Source: Lysinibacillus alkalisoli (GTDB lineage Bacteria; Bacillota; Bacilli; Bacillales_A; Planococcaceae). From it: 64,000 nucleotides of DNA. A program made the position numbers and the translations under genes. Below are positions 17,529-26,490 of the stretch, piece after piece (the stretch's first letter is position 1; every line of letters begins with the position of its first letter). The stretch is taken from the NCBI RefSeq assembly GCF_014643595.1, contig NZ_BMJT01000007.1, forward strand, positions 1-64,000, given 5' to 3'. A model generated the notes under the pieces. The model saw only the letters and a list, made by a program, of their open reading frames with translations, was not told where the DNA came from and made no database searches.

Positions 17529-19850
17529 TTAATGAATAATGTCGGTTTCTCTTGACTTCTTCAACAGGGCTTCGGTCTTTTCACTTAAAATTTTCTTAAA
17601 GAATAAACCAAACAACAAGAAGATAATACCTACTGTAAATAATACACCAATGTCTAACCATACTTTAGACCAAATAATACCACCTACTGCTTCACGCATT
17701 AACTCGATAGCGTAAGTAAACGGAAGGAATGGATTAATCATTTGGAAAAACTTCGGTAGCAATTGTACAGGATATGTGCCTCCTGAGCCTGCAATTTGTA
17801 AAACTAACATAACAATAGCCATCGCTTTACCAACGTCACCAAAAACAGACACAAGTGTATAAACTACTGTAATAAAAACACCTGCAATAAAAATGCCAAA
17901 TAACACAAATAATATAGGTGCGCTAATAGACGAGTCAAATAAGAAAATATCGCCCATCGTAATAATTGTCGTTTGCAATAAAGCAAATGTACTAAACGTC
18001 AATAAGCGTCCTAAATATACTTCTCTAATAGTATATTCGCCGTTATGGTGAATATTAACGGATAATAAAGAGATTAACAATAAACAACCTACCCAAATCG
18101 ATAATACCGTATAAAATGGCATCATTCCTGTACCGTAATTTTTAATAGGGAACATTTTATGATTCTCTACTTTTACAGGGTCGGCAAAAAAATCACGCTC
18201 TGCAGAAGCATTATTTTTAAGGAGTTGAATAATTTCATGTATATCTGCTTCATTATTTAATGTACGTAACTTATTCGCAAGGTCGATAATCTTTTCACTT
18301 AACGCAGGATAATCCGTTTGGATTTTTGCTAATGTATCATTCGCCTTTTGTAATGAACCATCTGTATTTTTTAAGATTTGTGTTACTTCTGGTATCATGC
18401 CCTGCACTTTAGTTAAAATATCTGTAGCTCCTGTTAAACTATTTTTAGCACCTGCTAACATATCTTTAATTTTTGGCTCTAAGTCGTTTTTATATTGTTT
18501 CAAGAAGCCATCAATTTGAATAGACGTCTCGCCTGCAACACGTTGCAAGTTTTTAATATTTTGTTTAATCGTCGCATCATTAATATCAATTTGGCTTACA
18601 GCATCTAAATTACGTCCAAATTCTGTTAAAACAGTTTGTAAGTGATACAATTTATTCAAAACAAGTTGTTCACGCTCTTTAGCATTCGGCAGTTGATCAA
18701 TGGATTGCAAAATGCGCTCCAGTTCTTGCACAATTTTTTCATTAGCGAGTTGTTCTTCAATGGACGAGGTGTCGTAATGCGTCTTGATCTCATCAATCGC
18801 TGCTTGTACTTTTTGTTTTAATGCTTGACGAGCTTGCTCCGCATTTTGTCCAATGTCGCCAATCGCTTCTACATGCTGAATCAATTCTTCTACAACTTGT
18901 TGTGCCGTCTTAAGTTGGCTTTGTAAATCAGCTAGCGCTTGGTCTAATTTCGCTGTGTCTAAATTTGTATTGGCTAATTGGCTTAAAAAAGATTCGACAT
19001 CTTTCGTAATCTTTTGTACACGTTGTAAATCTTTTTCTACCATTGGTGATAAATTATTTAATGTTACCTCCGCTTCCCTTAGTAACAATGTGGCACTTTG
19101 TACAGTTGTTAAACCTTCTGTCGTTGTTTTTTGTACTTCTGGCATCATCGCTAAACCTTCTTTAACAAGTCCAGCTGCTTTCTCCCCATCTTCTGCTGAT
19201 TGATTCATCGTTTGTTCAATCTCAGGTAAATTTTCTTCAATTAAAAAGATATACTCTTCGAATTTTTCAAAGTTTGGTACCTCTTTTTCAATTTCGATAC
19301 CTAATTCATTAAATATTTCAAAGATTGTGCCATTTACAGTAGAAATAAATTCGCTTGATATTTGTTCAGCAATACCACTTGCCCCTTTATCTGTAATCTT
19401 TGGCGCAATTGAATTTATCTTTTCATTAACATAATATTCAATCGTTGCTTGTTCAGGAGTGTCTTGTAAGACTGATGTTAATTTTGTCGAAAAGTTAGCT
19501 GGTATGATAACAGCTGCAAAATAATCCCCCATACGTACCTTGTCAATGGCTTCTTCACGTTTGGTAAATTTCCAATCAAAATTTTTGTTGGTTGACAAGT
19601 TAATGACAAGTTCATCACCAACATTAATGTCTTCCCCTTGAACAGTCGCACCTTCATCTTCATTGACGATGGCTACTTGCATTTGATTAGTCTGCCCATA
19701 AGGGTCCCATGAAGCATAAATATTAAACCACGCGTAAAGTGAAGGTAAAAATATTAAACCGCCTATAAGTACCATCGCTACCCAATTAGTTGCAATGTTT
19801 TTTAAATCGTTTGTATAAATTTTAATGATATTTTGTATCCTATTTTTCAT
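17529..19850 (-). CDS. YhgE/Pip family membrane protein
   Basis: 773 residues with one N-terminal membrane helix (residues about 21-43), a long extracytoplasmic region of coiled-coil character rich in Gln, Leu and Glu (about 180-560), and five or six C-terminal membrane helices (from MMPFYTVLSIWVGCLLLISLL on, shortened here). This is the YhgE/Pip plan, related to ABC-2-type membrane proteins and to the lactococcal phage infection protein that serves as a phage receptor; EsaA of type VII secretion has a similar layout. The motif YAWFNIYASWDPYG after the first helix is characteristic. It stands between an FNT channel and a MerR-like gene. The biochemical role is unknown. Confidence 0.9.
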   Translation of the reverse strand: MKNRIQNIIKIYTNDLKNIATNWVAMVLIGGLIFLPSLYAWFNIYASWDPYGQTNQMQVAIVNEDEGATVQGEDINVGDELVINLSTNKNFDWKFTKREEAIDKVRMGDYFAAVIIPANFSTKLTSVLQDTPEQATIEYYVNEKINSIAPKITDKGASGIAEQISSEFISTVNGTIFEIFNELGIEIEKEVPNFEKFEEYIFLIEENLPEIEQTMNQSAEDGEKAAGLVKEGLAMMPEVQKTTTEGLTTVQSATLLLREAEVTLNNLSPMVEKDLQRVQKITKDVESFLSQLANTNLDTAKLDQALADLQSQLKTAQQVVEELIQHVEAIGDIGQNAEQARQALKQKVQAAIDEIKTHYDTSSIEEQLANEKIVQELERILQSIDQLPNAKEREQLVLNKLYHLQTVLTEFGRNLDAVSQIDINDATIKQNIKNLQRVAGETSIQIDGFLKQYKNDLEPKIKDMLAGAKNSLTGATDILTKVQGMIPEVTQILKNTDGSLQKANDTLAKIQTDYPALSEKIIDLANKLRTLNNEADIHEIIQLLKNNASAERDFFADPVKVENHKMFPIKNYGTGMMPFYTVLSIWVGCLLLISLLSVNIHHNGEYTIREVYLGRLLTFSTFALLQTTIITMGDIFLFDSSISAPILFVLFGIFIAGVFITVVYTLVSVFGDVGKAMAIVMLVLQIAGSGGTYPVQLLPKFFQMINPFLPFTYAIELMREAVGGIIWSKVWLDIGVLFTVGIIFLLFGLFFKKILSEKTEALLKKSRETDIIH

Positions 19851-19957
19851 TAGGCACTCTCCTTCAAACTACGTATTCCCTTTTTTATTGTACGTTAAAA
19901 TGAACAATGAAATAAGTGAAGCCTTGCTAAAATCCTTCTTCTTGCCTAATTTTAGCT

Positions 19958-19991
19958 AAAAAAAATCAGGAATGCTATAACATTCCTGATT
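19958..19991 (-). terminator. Terminator of the MerR-like gene
   Basis: AATCAGGAATG (19964-19974) and CATTCCTGATT (19981-19991) with a 6-nt loop; a T-tract follows on the minus strand (A-tract 19957-19965). The stem overlaps the stop codon of the gene above it. Confidence 0.85.
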
Positions 19992-20532
19992 ACTTGAATA
20001 ATAATCGGCTCAGCCATGAGCGCTTTTTCTTTTGTTTAGCTTGCTCGCGTAACAATTGATCAATTAAATCATTTTGTTTTTTAATCACATCTGATTGTTG
20101 GGTTAAAATATCACTCACATCTTCTACAAAATCTTTATGTAGTTGCTCTTGCGCTTGCACTTGAGAGAGGATACCATCTAACTCTGTAGACACATGTTGA
20201 ATTTGCTTCGCTAATACCTCTTTATGTTGAACTGCTGGCACATCGCCTTGTACAACATTTTCTTTATCCAACTTTAAAATAGCTGCAATATCAGCATCTG
20301 CCTTTGTGACTAAAGTTGCCGCTTCTTCTAATGGAATAGAACGCATACGGTTTAAAATCACCATTGCCTTAATCCTCGCCATATCATCGCCATAAAAACA
20401 ACGGTGATTTTTAGGATTGCGTTGAATCTTATGTCCATTATCTTCTAGTAAGCCTGCATATTTAGTTAAAGTTGATGTACTGACATGTAAAAAACGAGCC
20501 GCTTCACCGCTTGTAAAAACCTGTTGTTCCAT
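19990..20532 (-). CDS. MerR-like helix-turn-helix protein with coiled coil and basic amphipathic tail
   Basis: 180 residues. Residues 1-70 form a MerR-type winged helix (FTSGEAARFLHVSTSTLTKYA, shortened; then NHRCFYGDDMARIKAMVIL). Residues about 100-165 are a coiled coil rich in Gln, Asp and Leu. The end is KKKRSWLSRLLFK, a basic amphipathic stretch that could lie on the membrane. This is the layout of DUF3967-type proteins and recalls the B. subtilis chromosome-anchoring protein RacA, though I see no clear homology. I start at ATG 20532, nine bases after GGAG; the upstream TTG would have no spacing. A role as a DNA-to-membrane tether is inference; an ordinary regulator is possible. Confidence 0.7.
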   Translation of the reverse strand: MEQQVFTSGEAARFLHVSTSTLTKYAGLLEDNGHKIQRNPKNHRCFYGDDMARIKAMVILNRMRSIPLEEAATLVTKADADIAAILKLDKENVVQGDVPAVQHKEVLAKQIQHVSTELDGILSQVQAQEQLHKDFVEDVSDILTQQSDVIKKQNDLIDQLLREQAKQKKKRSWLSRLLFK

Positions 20533-20850
20533 CCTTAACAACTCCTAACCAACTATTAGCACAATTTTATCATTAATTTTCCCTTTCGTGTATGCTTTTA
20601 AACAAACTGCTTAAAATTCAAGAAAAACAAACATATACGCCTTTGCTCCCACTCAGAAAAAACGTAACTCAGCATTCCTTGGCAACTATAACCGCAGCTA
20701 ATACCACCTTATTTTATGTTATCTGCCCATTAAATAATGCGCTACAAAGAGGTCTATCATAATAGCCTCCACTACTGATCAACTAAAAAATAGGTATGAG
20801 TACTTCACATATTACTAGCAGCTAATAGTTACGTAAATTCCATTATTCAT
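20533..20850. other. Intergenic region upstream of the MerR-like and lipoprotein genes
   Basis: About 320 bases between two divergent genes with no ORF that I can support. It should hold the promoters of both; no repeat or RNA structure stood out. Confidence 0.4.
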
Positions 20851-20879
20851 TTGTAATCATCTTAATTTTATGGTTAAAT
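20851..20879 (+). promoter_or_regulatory. Candidate promoter of the lipoprotein gene
   Basis: TTGTAA (20851-20856), 17 bp, TTAAAT (20874-20879), 30 bases before the start codon. Both hexamers deviate from consensus, so this is only a candidate. Confidence 0.4.
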
Positions 20880-20909
20880 TTAGTTAATTTGTATAAAGGA
20901 GATACACTA

Positions 20910-21413
20910 ATGAGGAAAAGTTTTATAGCAATCACACTCTTTATCAGCTTAATCTTTTTAACTGCTTGTCAAACGAAACAAGTACATTTATCGATTGAAG
21001 GAGTTAATGACGAACATACCAAAGGTTTAAAAGTTGGCACTACAAATGTTAACGAAGTTGTAGTAGATAATACGAAATACAAAATTACATTATTGACTAT
21101 TAACACAACGTATAATGATAATGATGGACATACTTTAAAAGTAAAGTACGAAATACAAAATAAAGGTGAAGAGTCTATTACGATACAAGCCAAAGATCTT
21201 TTTGCAGACGGCTCAAGTATACGTGATGAGTTGGTGCATTTATCACAAGATATTACTAGCAACGCTACCGCTCATGCGGAATTAGCTGTAATAGAAGCCT
21301 ATCCTTACTTTTTCCCTGACCCTAGAGAAGAATTGGACATGTCACTTGTTATTTCTACAATAACCGACCCTTCAACGCCAGATGTCATACCTATTACCAT
21401 ACGCATTGTATAA
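20910..21413 (+). CDS. Putative lipoprotein, DUF4352-like
   Basis: 167 residues. A basic start (MRKS) is followed by a hydrophobic helix and the lipobox LTAC, so Cys20 or so should be lipidated and the protein anchored outside the cell membrane. The mature part is a single beta-rich domain (VDNTKYKITLLTINTTYND, then LKVKYEIQNKGEESITIQ), like the immunoglobulin-type DUF4352 domain of Bacillales surface lipoproteins. The ATG at 20910 has AAAGGAG eight bases upstream; the ORF extends seven codons further but without a ribosome-binding site. Function unknown. It is the only plus-strand gene of this island. Confidence 0.75.
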   Translation: MRKSFIAITLFISLIFLTACQTKQVHLSIEGVNDEHTKGLKVGTTNVNEVVVDNTKYKITLLTINTTYNDNDGHTLKVKYEIQNKGEESITIQAKDLFADGSSIRDELVHLSQDITSNATAHAELAVIEAYPYFFPDPREELDMSLVISTITDPSTPDVIPITIRIV

Positions 21414-21513
21414 ATGCGCTACACTTATCAATTTACAACCTTGTCTCAAAATGATACCCATGCGTACCACATACAGAACACTTACATATGAAACAAAGAG
21501 AGCTTTGGATTAA

Positions 21514-21557
21514 TAAAAAAGCCATCATGACTAAAATAAAGCGTAGTCGTGATGGCT
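21514..21557 (-). terminator. Terminator reading from the lepA side
   Basis: AGCCATCATGACTA (21520-21533) pairs with TAGTCGTGATGGCT (21544-21557), one mismatch. On the minus strand the stem is followed by TTTTTT, so it would stop transcription coming from lepA. Confidence 0.75.
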
Positions 21558-21568
21558 TGTGCTATTGA

Positions 21569-21661
21569 TGGTGTTTCTCTGTGGCCGTATATCAAGTCTT
21601 ATACGCCCACCTTACACAAAAAATGAAATTTGAAAGAGCTTTAAACGATAGCCAAGAATAA
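21569..21661 (+). pseudogene. Relic 3' end of a phage-type tyrosine recombinase
   Basis: After a TGA at 21566 the frame reads about 30 codons to TAA at 21659. The core VYQVLYAHLTQKMKFERAL resembles the last helix region of phage and ICE integrases, where the catalytic tyrosine stands in Y-A/S-H-L-T followed by x-x-M/K and a short tail. Nothing upstream continues the domain, so only the C-terminal tip remains. It is followed by a terminator (21668-21702) and an 11-bp tandem repeat (21721-21742), an arrangement common just past integrase genes. Short length makes the call uncertain; chance similarity cannot be ruled out. Confidence 0.4.
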
Positions 21662-21667
21662 CTTTTT

Positions 21668-21702
21668 CATGCCAATTAGTCCCCACTAACTGGCATGTTT
21701 TT
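21668..21702 (+). terminator. Hairpin terminator after the recombinase relic
   Basis: CATGCCAATTAGT (21668-21680) and ACTAACTGGCATG (21685-21697) form a 13-bp stem with one mismatch and a CCCC loop, followed by TTTTTATTT on the plus strand. Confidence 0.8.
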
Positions 21703-21720
21703 ATTTGTAATAAAATGTCA

Positions 21721-21742
21721 CGTAGGCAAACCGTAGGCAAAC
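21721..21742. repeat. Tandem 11-mer CGTAGGCAAAC x2
   Basis: Two exact back-to-back copies of CGTAGGCAAAC. Short direct repeats of this sort are often found just downstream of integrase genes as recombinase arm sites near attP. Given the recombinase relic 60 bases away, I suggest a leftover attachment region. Confidence 0.5.
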
Positions 21743-21800
21743 ACCCTTTTTATCGCTTTCTCTACCTATGCGAAACTGCCACAAAGCTTGCTAGATTAGC

Positions 21801-23627
21801 TTATTTATCCTCGTCCATTTTGAGAACAGCCATGAAGGCCTCTTGTGGTACTTCTACTGAGCCAACTTGCTTCATACGCTTTTTACCTGCTTTTTGTTTT
21901 TCAAGTAATTTACGTTTACGTGAGATGTCACCACCGTAACATTTGGCTAATACGTTTTTACCCATAGATTTAATGGTTGAACGTGCCACAATTTTTTGAC
22001 CAATCGCTGCTTGTACGGGCACTTCGAATTGTTGACGTGGAATCAACTCTTTCAATTTGTCTACAATCACTTTACCACGTTCATAGCTAAAGTCACGGTG
22101 TACAATAAAGCTTAAAGCATCGACTTGTTCGCCATTTAGTAAAATGTCCATCTTCACAAGCTTAGACGTTTTATAACCAATTAATTCATAGTCAAATGAA
22201 GCGTAGCCTTTTGTACTTGATTTTAAGTAGTCAAAGAAATCATAGACAATCTCAGATAATGGTAATTCATAATTTACCGCAACACGCGTTGTATCTAAAT
22301 AATTCATGTCAATGAAATTACCACGTTTCTTTTGACATAACTCCATTACAGCGCCTACGTAATCATTTGGTACCATAATTGCTGCTTTAACATACGGCTC
22401 TTCCACATGATCAATCTTTTGTGGGTCTGGCATCATGGCTGGGTTATCGACCATAAGTTCCGAACCATCTGTCATAAATACTTTATAAATTACAGATGGA
22501 GCTGTTGTAATTAAATCAATTTTAAACTCACGCTCAATACGTTCTTGAATAATTTCCATATGCAATAAACCTAAGAAGCCACAACGGAAACCAAAGCCAA
22601 GTGCCTGTGAAGTTTCAGGCTCAAACTCTAACGCAGAGTCGTTTAATTCAAGTTTTTCTAACGCTTCACGCAAATCATTGTATTTGGATGTATCAATAGG
22701 ATACAAACCACAGAATACCATCGGATTTAAACGGCGGTAACCTGCCAATGCTTTTTCGGCTGGATGGTCTACAGATGTAATGGTGTCACCAACACGTGTG
22801 TCTGCCACATTTTTAATAGAAGCTGTTAAATAACCTACATCACCTACAGTTAGCTCTTCAACAGGTGTAGCATGAGGTGTATGTACACCAACTTCAATTA
22901 CTTCAAATTCTGCGCCTGTTGCCATCATGCGAATTTTATCGCCTGGTTTTACTTTACCTTCTACAATACGGATTGAGGTAATAACACCTCGATAAGCATC
23001 ATATACAGAGTCGAATATTAAGGCTTGTAATGGCGCCTCAGGATCACCTTGTGGTGCTGGTACTTGCGCTACAATTTGTTCCAAAATTTCGCCAATCCCG
23101 ATATTTGCTTTTGCTGAGGCAAGTACAGCTTCAGATGCGTCTAGCCCAATTACTTCTTCAATTTCATTACGCACACGCTCAGGGTCAGCAGCTGGTAAGT
23201 CAATTTTATTAATAACAGGTAAAATTTCTAAATCATTATCTAATGCTAAATAAACGTTAGCTAATGTTTGTGCTTCAATACCCTGTGCTGCATCCACAAC
23301 TAAAATAGCGCCCTCACATGCCGCTAAGCTACGTGATACCTCATACGTAAAATCGACATGTCCAGGTGTGTCGATTAAATGCATCGTATAAATTTCGCCA
23401 TTATTTGCTTGATACTTCAATTGTACAGCATTTAATTTAATCGTAATCCCACGCTCTTGCTCTAAATCCATAGAGTCTAATAAACGTGTTTTCATTTCGC
23501 GTTTTGTTAAGGCTTGTGTATGTTCTAAAATACGGTCAGCCAGTGTAGATTTACCGTGGTCGATATGCGCAATGATGGAGAAATTGCGGATATTTTCTTG
23601 ACGCTTCATTCTTTCTTCTCGGTTCAT
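21801..23627 (-). CDS. lepA: Elongation factor 4 (LepA, ribosomal back-translocase)
   Basis: 608 residues. LepA is a translational GTPase that acts on stalled or mistranslocated ribosomes and in 30S maturation. GTPase motifs in order: AHIDHGKST (G1), RGITIKLNA (G2 region), DTPGHVDF (G3), NKIDLP (G4); then domains II and III, and the LepA-specific C-terminal domain ending [18 protein letters not shown] use the ATG at 23627 (MNREER), eight bases after AGGAG, not the GTG three codons upstream that overlaps the ribosome-binding site. Normally adjacent to hemW, here separated from it by the island at 16.7-21.8 kb. Confidence 0.97.
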   Translation of the reverse strand: MNREERMKRQENIRNFSIIAHIDHGKSTLADRILEHTQALTKREMKTRLLDSMDLEQERGITIKLNAVQLKYQANNGEIYTMHLIDTPGHVDFTYEVSRSLAACEGAILVVDAAQGIEAQTLANVYLALDNDLEILPVINKIDLPAADPERVRNEIEEVIGLDASEAVLASAKANIGIGEILEQIVAQVPAPQGDPEAPLQALIFDSVYDAYRGVITSIRIVEGKVKPGDKIRMMATGAEFEVIEVGVHTPHATPVEELTVGDVGYLTASIKNVADTRVGDTITSVDHPAEKALAGYRRLNPMVFCGLYPIDTSKYNDLREALEKLELNDSALEFEPETSQALGFGFRCGFLGLLHMEIIQERIEREFKIDLITTAPSVIYKVFMTDGSELMVDNPAMMPDPQKIDHVEEPYVKAAIMVPNDYVGAVMELCQKKRGNFIDMNYLDTTRVAVNYELPLSEIVYDFFDYLKSSTKGYASFDYELIGYKTSKLVKMDILLNGEQVDALSFIVHRDFSYERGKVIVDKLKELIPRQQFEVPVQAAIGQKIVARSTIKSMGKNVLAKCYGGDISRKRKLLEKQKAGKKRMKQVGSVEVPQEAFMAVLKMDEDK

Positions 23628-23722
23628 GTATTTCACTCCTATTTAAACTAACTAGAATTATACTATGAACCTTCATTAAACTACAACACTGTCACGTTAT
23701 TATCCTAACGTTTACATATCAA

Positions 23723-24565
23723 TCATGTAAAGATACTTTCCATTACCTCACGAATAACGGTCACTTTTGCTTCATCTCGATATGTTAAATAAATATCTTG
23801 TTGCAGTTTGGTAAGATGATTGGTGGGAATAACAGCAAAATCACCTGCTATTATTTCCTTGGTGATACAAAGCAATGGCAAAAAACCGATGCCTAATCCT
23901 TGTTTAATAAAAGATTTAGCTACGGTTACATGGTGAGTTGTCAATGCAATATGTGGTGTTGCTTCAACTGCCGCAAAAATAGGATGGCTAGCTTCGCCAG
24001 ACTCAAACAGCACAAACGATTCTTTTGCAAGCTGTTGAAGTGTCACATTTTGCTGTTTTATTAAAGGATGGTTTAGAGGAGCGATGAGCTGAATAGGATT
24101 GCTCATCACTCTCTCTTGCTGGATGCCTTGTTGATTTACAGCCATCATTAAGGCAACGTCCACCTCATGTTGTATTACTTCAGTAAGCAAATCTTCTGTT
24201 GGTAATGTGACATGCTTTATTTGGTGAGCAGTAAGCTTTGGAAGGAGCTTTGGCATAATATACTCTGATATAAGAGGCGTCGTACCAATCGTTAATGCTG
24301 CTGTTTGAGCAAGATCTCGCAATTGAGCTCTACTGGTATGCATAGCCTGACTAATTTGATGGGCAAATGGTAGGAATTGATGCCCAGCTTCTGTTAAGGT
24401 GAGATATTTTCCTTCTCGTAAAAACAAGGTAGTTGCTAAGTCCTTTTCTAGTGCTTTAATGCGTGCTGATATGGCAGGTTGTGTTAAAAATAAGGCATCA
24501 GCAGTTTGTTGAATACTTTTAAAATGTACAACGTATAAAAAAGTCTCAACATTATCAAGATTCAT
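23723..24565 (-). CDS. LysR-family transcriptional regulator
   Basis: 280 residues. N-terminal helix-turn-helix (NVETFLYVVHFKSIQQTADA, then FLTQPAISARIKALEKDL) and a periplasmic-binding-like effector domain (ALTIGTTPLISEYIMPKLLP and LGIGFLPLLCI). LysR proteins sense a small molecule and usually activate neighbouring genes. It is the last gene, on the same strand, of the sulfur cluster running from 32736 down, 28 bases after the FMN reductase gene. In B. subtilis the comparable ytm operon is controlled by the LysR protein YtlI, so control of this cluster in response to a sulfur metabolite is a reasonable inference; the effector is unknown. Confidence 0.9.
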   Translation of the reverse strand: MNLDNVETFLYVVHFKSIQQTADALFLTQPAISARIKALEKDLATTLFLREGKYLTLTEAGHQFLPFAHQISQAMHTSRAQLRDLAQTAALTIGTTPLISEYIMPKLLPKLTAHQIKHVTLPTEDLLTEVIQHEVDVALMMAVNQQGIQQERVMSNPIQLIAPLNHPLIKQQNVTLQQLAKESFVLFESGEASHPIFAAVEATPHIALTTHHVTVAKSFIKQGLGIGFLPLLCITKEIIAGDFAVIPTNHLTKLQQDIYLTYRDEAKVTVIREVMESIFT

Positions 24566-24593
24566 TGCTATTTACGCCTCCATCCTAAACAAG

Positions 24594-25130
24594 TTAATAT
24601 ACTTTTTGTAAGGCAATAGCTTCATCTAATGCCTCAAGTTGTTGGCGCAATCGTTGCCAAACTGCCTCGTCTATAATGATATGAGGGGCATTTTTATCCA
24701 TTTGTTCATCTACAACATAAACGCCTTGTAAAGCCTGCCCCTTTAGTGTCGTAATTAATGGTTTAAAAGCGTAATCAATAGCAAGTAAATGAGCGATTGA
24801 GCCACCAGTCATAATAGGTAATACTGTTTTACGTTGAAAAATCTGTTGGGGTAGCAAATCAAAAAAACTCTTTAACACGCCTGTATATGATGCTTTATAT
24901 ACAGGTGACGCTACAATTACACCGTCTGCTTGTTCAATACGCTGAATAAAAGGTTGTAATGCCTTACTGCCAAAATTCCCTGTCATTAAGTCTTGTTGTG
25001 GCAATTGTGTCACACTAATAATGTCTGTTGTAAATCCTTTGTTTTGTAATAACTGTTCTATCACCTCTAAAACCTTATGTGAACTTGACACTATATTAGG
25101 GCTTCCCGATAGTAAAACAATTTTAGTCAT
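24594..25130 (-). CDS. NADPH-dependent FMN reductase (SsuE-like)
   Basis: 178 residues, flavodoxin-like fold of the FMN_red family. The phosphate-binding loop is SGSPNIVSSSHK at residue 8 onward and the flavin-contact loop is SPVYKASYTGVLKSFFDLLP near residue 78. Such enzymes supply free FMNH2 to two-component monooxygenases; SsuE and MsuE are examples in sulfonate use. It overlaps the end of the upstream NtaA/SnaA-type monooxygenase by eight bases, so reduced-flavin supply for that enzyme and the second monooxygenase in the cluster is the likely job. Confidence 0.9.
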   Translation of the reverse strand: MTKIVLLSGSPNIVSSSHKVLEVIEQLLQNKGFTTDIISVTQLPQQDLMTGNFGSKALQPFIQRIEQADGVIVASPVYKASYTGVLKSFFDLLPQQIFQRKTVLPIMTGGSIAHLLAIDYAFKPLITTLKGQALQGVYVVDEQMDKNAPHIIIDEAVWQRLRQQLEALDEAIALQKVY

Positions 25131-26472
25131 ATGATTTCCCTCCTACGGTTAAGGTTACAAATTGATTTTGTGGTTTCTTTAGTCCGAGGTGCTCACGTAA
25201 CGTTGTCCCTTCATACTCCTTACGCAATAATCCTCTCGCCTGCAAAATGGGCACAACATATGTGACAAAATCTTGTAAATCACGAGGCATTAAAGGAAAT
25301 TGAATCATAAAACCATCTGTAGCCTCTGCCATTACCCATCGCTCCATCTCGTCTGCAATTTGAGTAGGTGTACCAATAAAATGGTCTTTACGTGCAGGCT
25401 TAAAAAATCGCTGGTACAAATCGCCTACTTTTAAATCTTCTTTATCCATAATAGCTTTCATTTCATTAAAATTACTTTGAATGCTATTTACATGTGGAAA
25501 AACAACCTCACGTGCTGGGGTATTTAAGTCATATTGTGTGAAATCTACATTGCCCATATAACCTGATACAAACTTTAAACTTTCATAAGGGTCCACAAGT
25601 TGTTGTAATTCTTCATACTTGGCATGGGCTTCTTCTGCTGTACGCCCAATAATGGGGGCAATGGCATGCAATACAACTAAATCATCATGCTCCCGTCCAT
25701 ACGTTGCTAGTTGTGATTTTAATTGGGTGTAATGCTGTTGTGCACGTTCCATCGTGTCCCAACTTGTAAAAACAACTTCTGCTGTGCGTGCTGCGAGTCG
25801 TTGCCCTGGAATGGATGAGCCTGCTTGAATAATAACAGGTTGTGCTTGTTGCGAACGTGCGATATTTAAGGGACCTTTCACTGTAAAATGTGTACCTTGA
25901 TAACCTACCTCATGCACCTTTTTTTTATCATAAAATGTTCCTGTTTCTTTATTATAAATAAAGGCATCATCTTCCCATGAGTCCCATAAACCCTTCACTA
26001 CATCAATAAACTCTTCTGCTCTGTCATAGCGGTGATCGTGCTCCCAATGCTTATCACGACTAAAATTTTGAGCTGTCTCGCCTGTAGCATCTGCTGTAGT
26101 AACTAAATTCCAACCTACGCGCCCACCGCTAATATGATCAACCGATGCAAATTGGCGCGCTAAAATGTAAGGTTCGCCATATGTGGTAGAAGATGTAGCA
26201 CCAATGCCAATATGTGTTGTTGCAGTGGCAAGCGCTGTAATTTGAACTACAGGGTCAAAACGATTTAGTATTTGCGGATGCGATGTATGATTAACAGCTA
26301 AACTATCTGCTGCAAATACAAAATCAAATTTTCCTTGTTCAGCAATTTTAGCTTGTTCAATGAGAGCATTAATTGAAATACTTGCATCAGGTTGCGCTAA
26401 AGGATGACGCCAAGAAGCCACATGCATACCTGAACCTACTAAATAGGCAGCTAATCTTATTTGTTTTGTCAT
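25123..26472 (-). CDS. NtaA/SnaA/DszA-family FMN-dependent monooxygenase (CmoJ-like)
   Basis: 449 residues, bacterial luciferase-like TIM barrel of the NtaA/SnaA/DszA branch. It carries SGMHVASWRHPLAQPDASI at the N-terminus, FVFAADSLAVNH, and the family stretch ISGGRVGWNLVTTADATG near residue 130. These two-component enzymes use FMNH2 and O2 to cleave C-S or C-N bonds. In B. subtilis the member in the ytm/ytn operon, YtnJ (CmoJ), oxidises N-acetylated S-alkyl cysteines. The same partner genes (acetyltransferase, second LLM enzyme, redoxin, M20 deacylase) are in this cluster, which makes that role likely. Overlaps the FMN reductase gene by 8 bp. Confidence 0.9.
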   Translation of the reverse strand: MTKQIRLAAYLVGSGMHVASWRHPLAQPDASISINALIEQAKIAEQGKFDFVFAADSLAVNHTSHPQILNRFDPVVQITALATATTHIGIGATSSTTYGEPYILARQFASVDHISGGRVGWNLVTTADATGETAQNFSRDKHWEHDHRYDRAEEFIDVVKGLWDSWEDDAFIYNKETGTFYDKKKVHEVGYQGTHFTVKGPLNIARSQQAQPVIIQAGSSIPGQRLAARTAEVVFTSWDTMERAQQHYTQLKSQLATYGREHDDLVVLHAIAPIIGRTAEEAHAKYEELQQLVDPYESLKFVSGYMGNVDFTQYDLNTPAREVVFPHVNSIQSNFNEMKAIMDKEDLKVGDLYQRFFKPARKDHFIGTPTQIADEMERWVMAEATDGFMIQFPLMPRDLQDFVTYVVPILQARGLLRKEYEGTTLREHLGLKKPQNQFVTLTVGGKSYD

Positions 26473-26490
26473 AGTACTTCCACTCCTTAA

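Noticed and set aside
21715-21939. Plus-strand frame covering the tandem 11-mer and the 3' end of lepA
   Set aside because: It overlaps lepA on the opposite strand, has no ribosome-binding site and no recognisable product.
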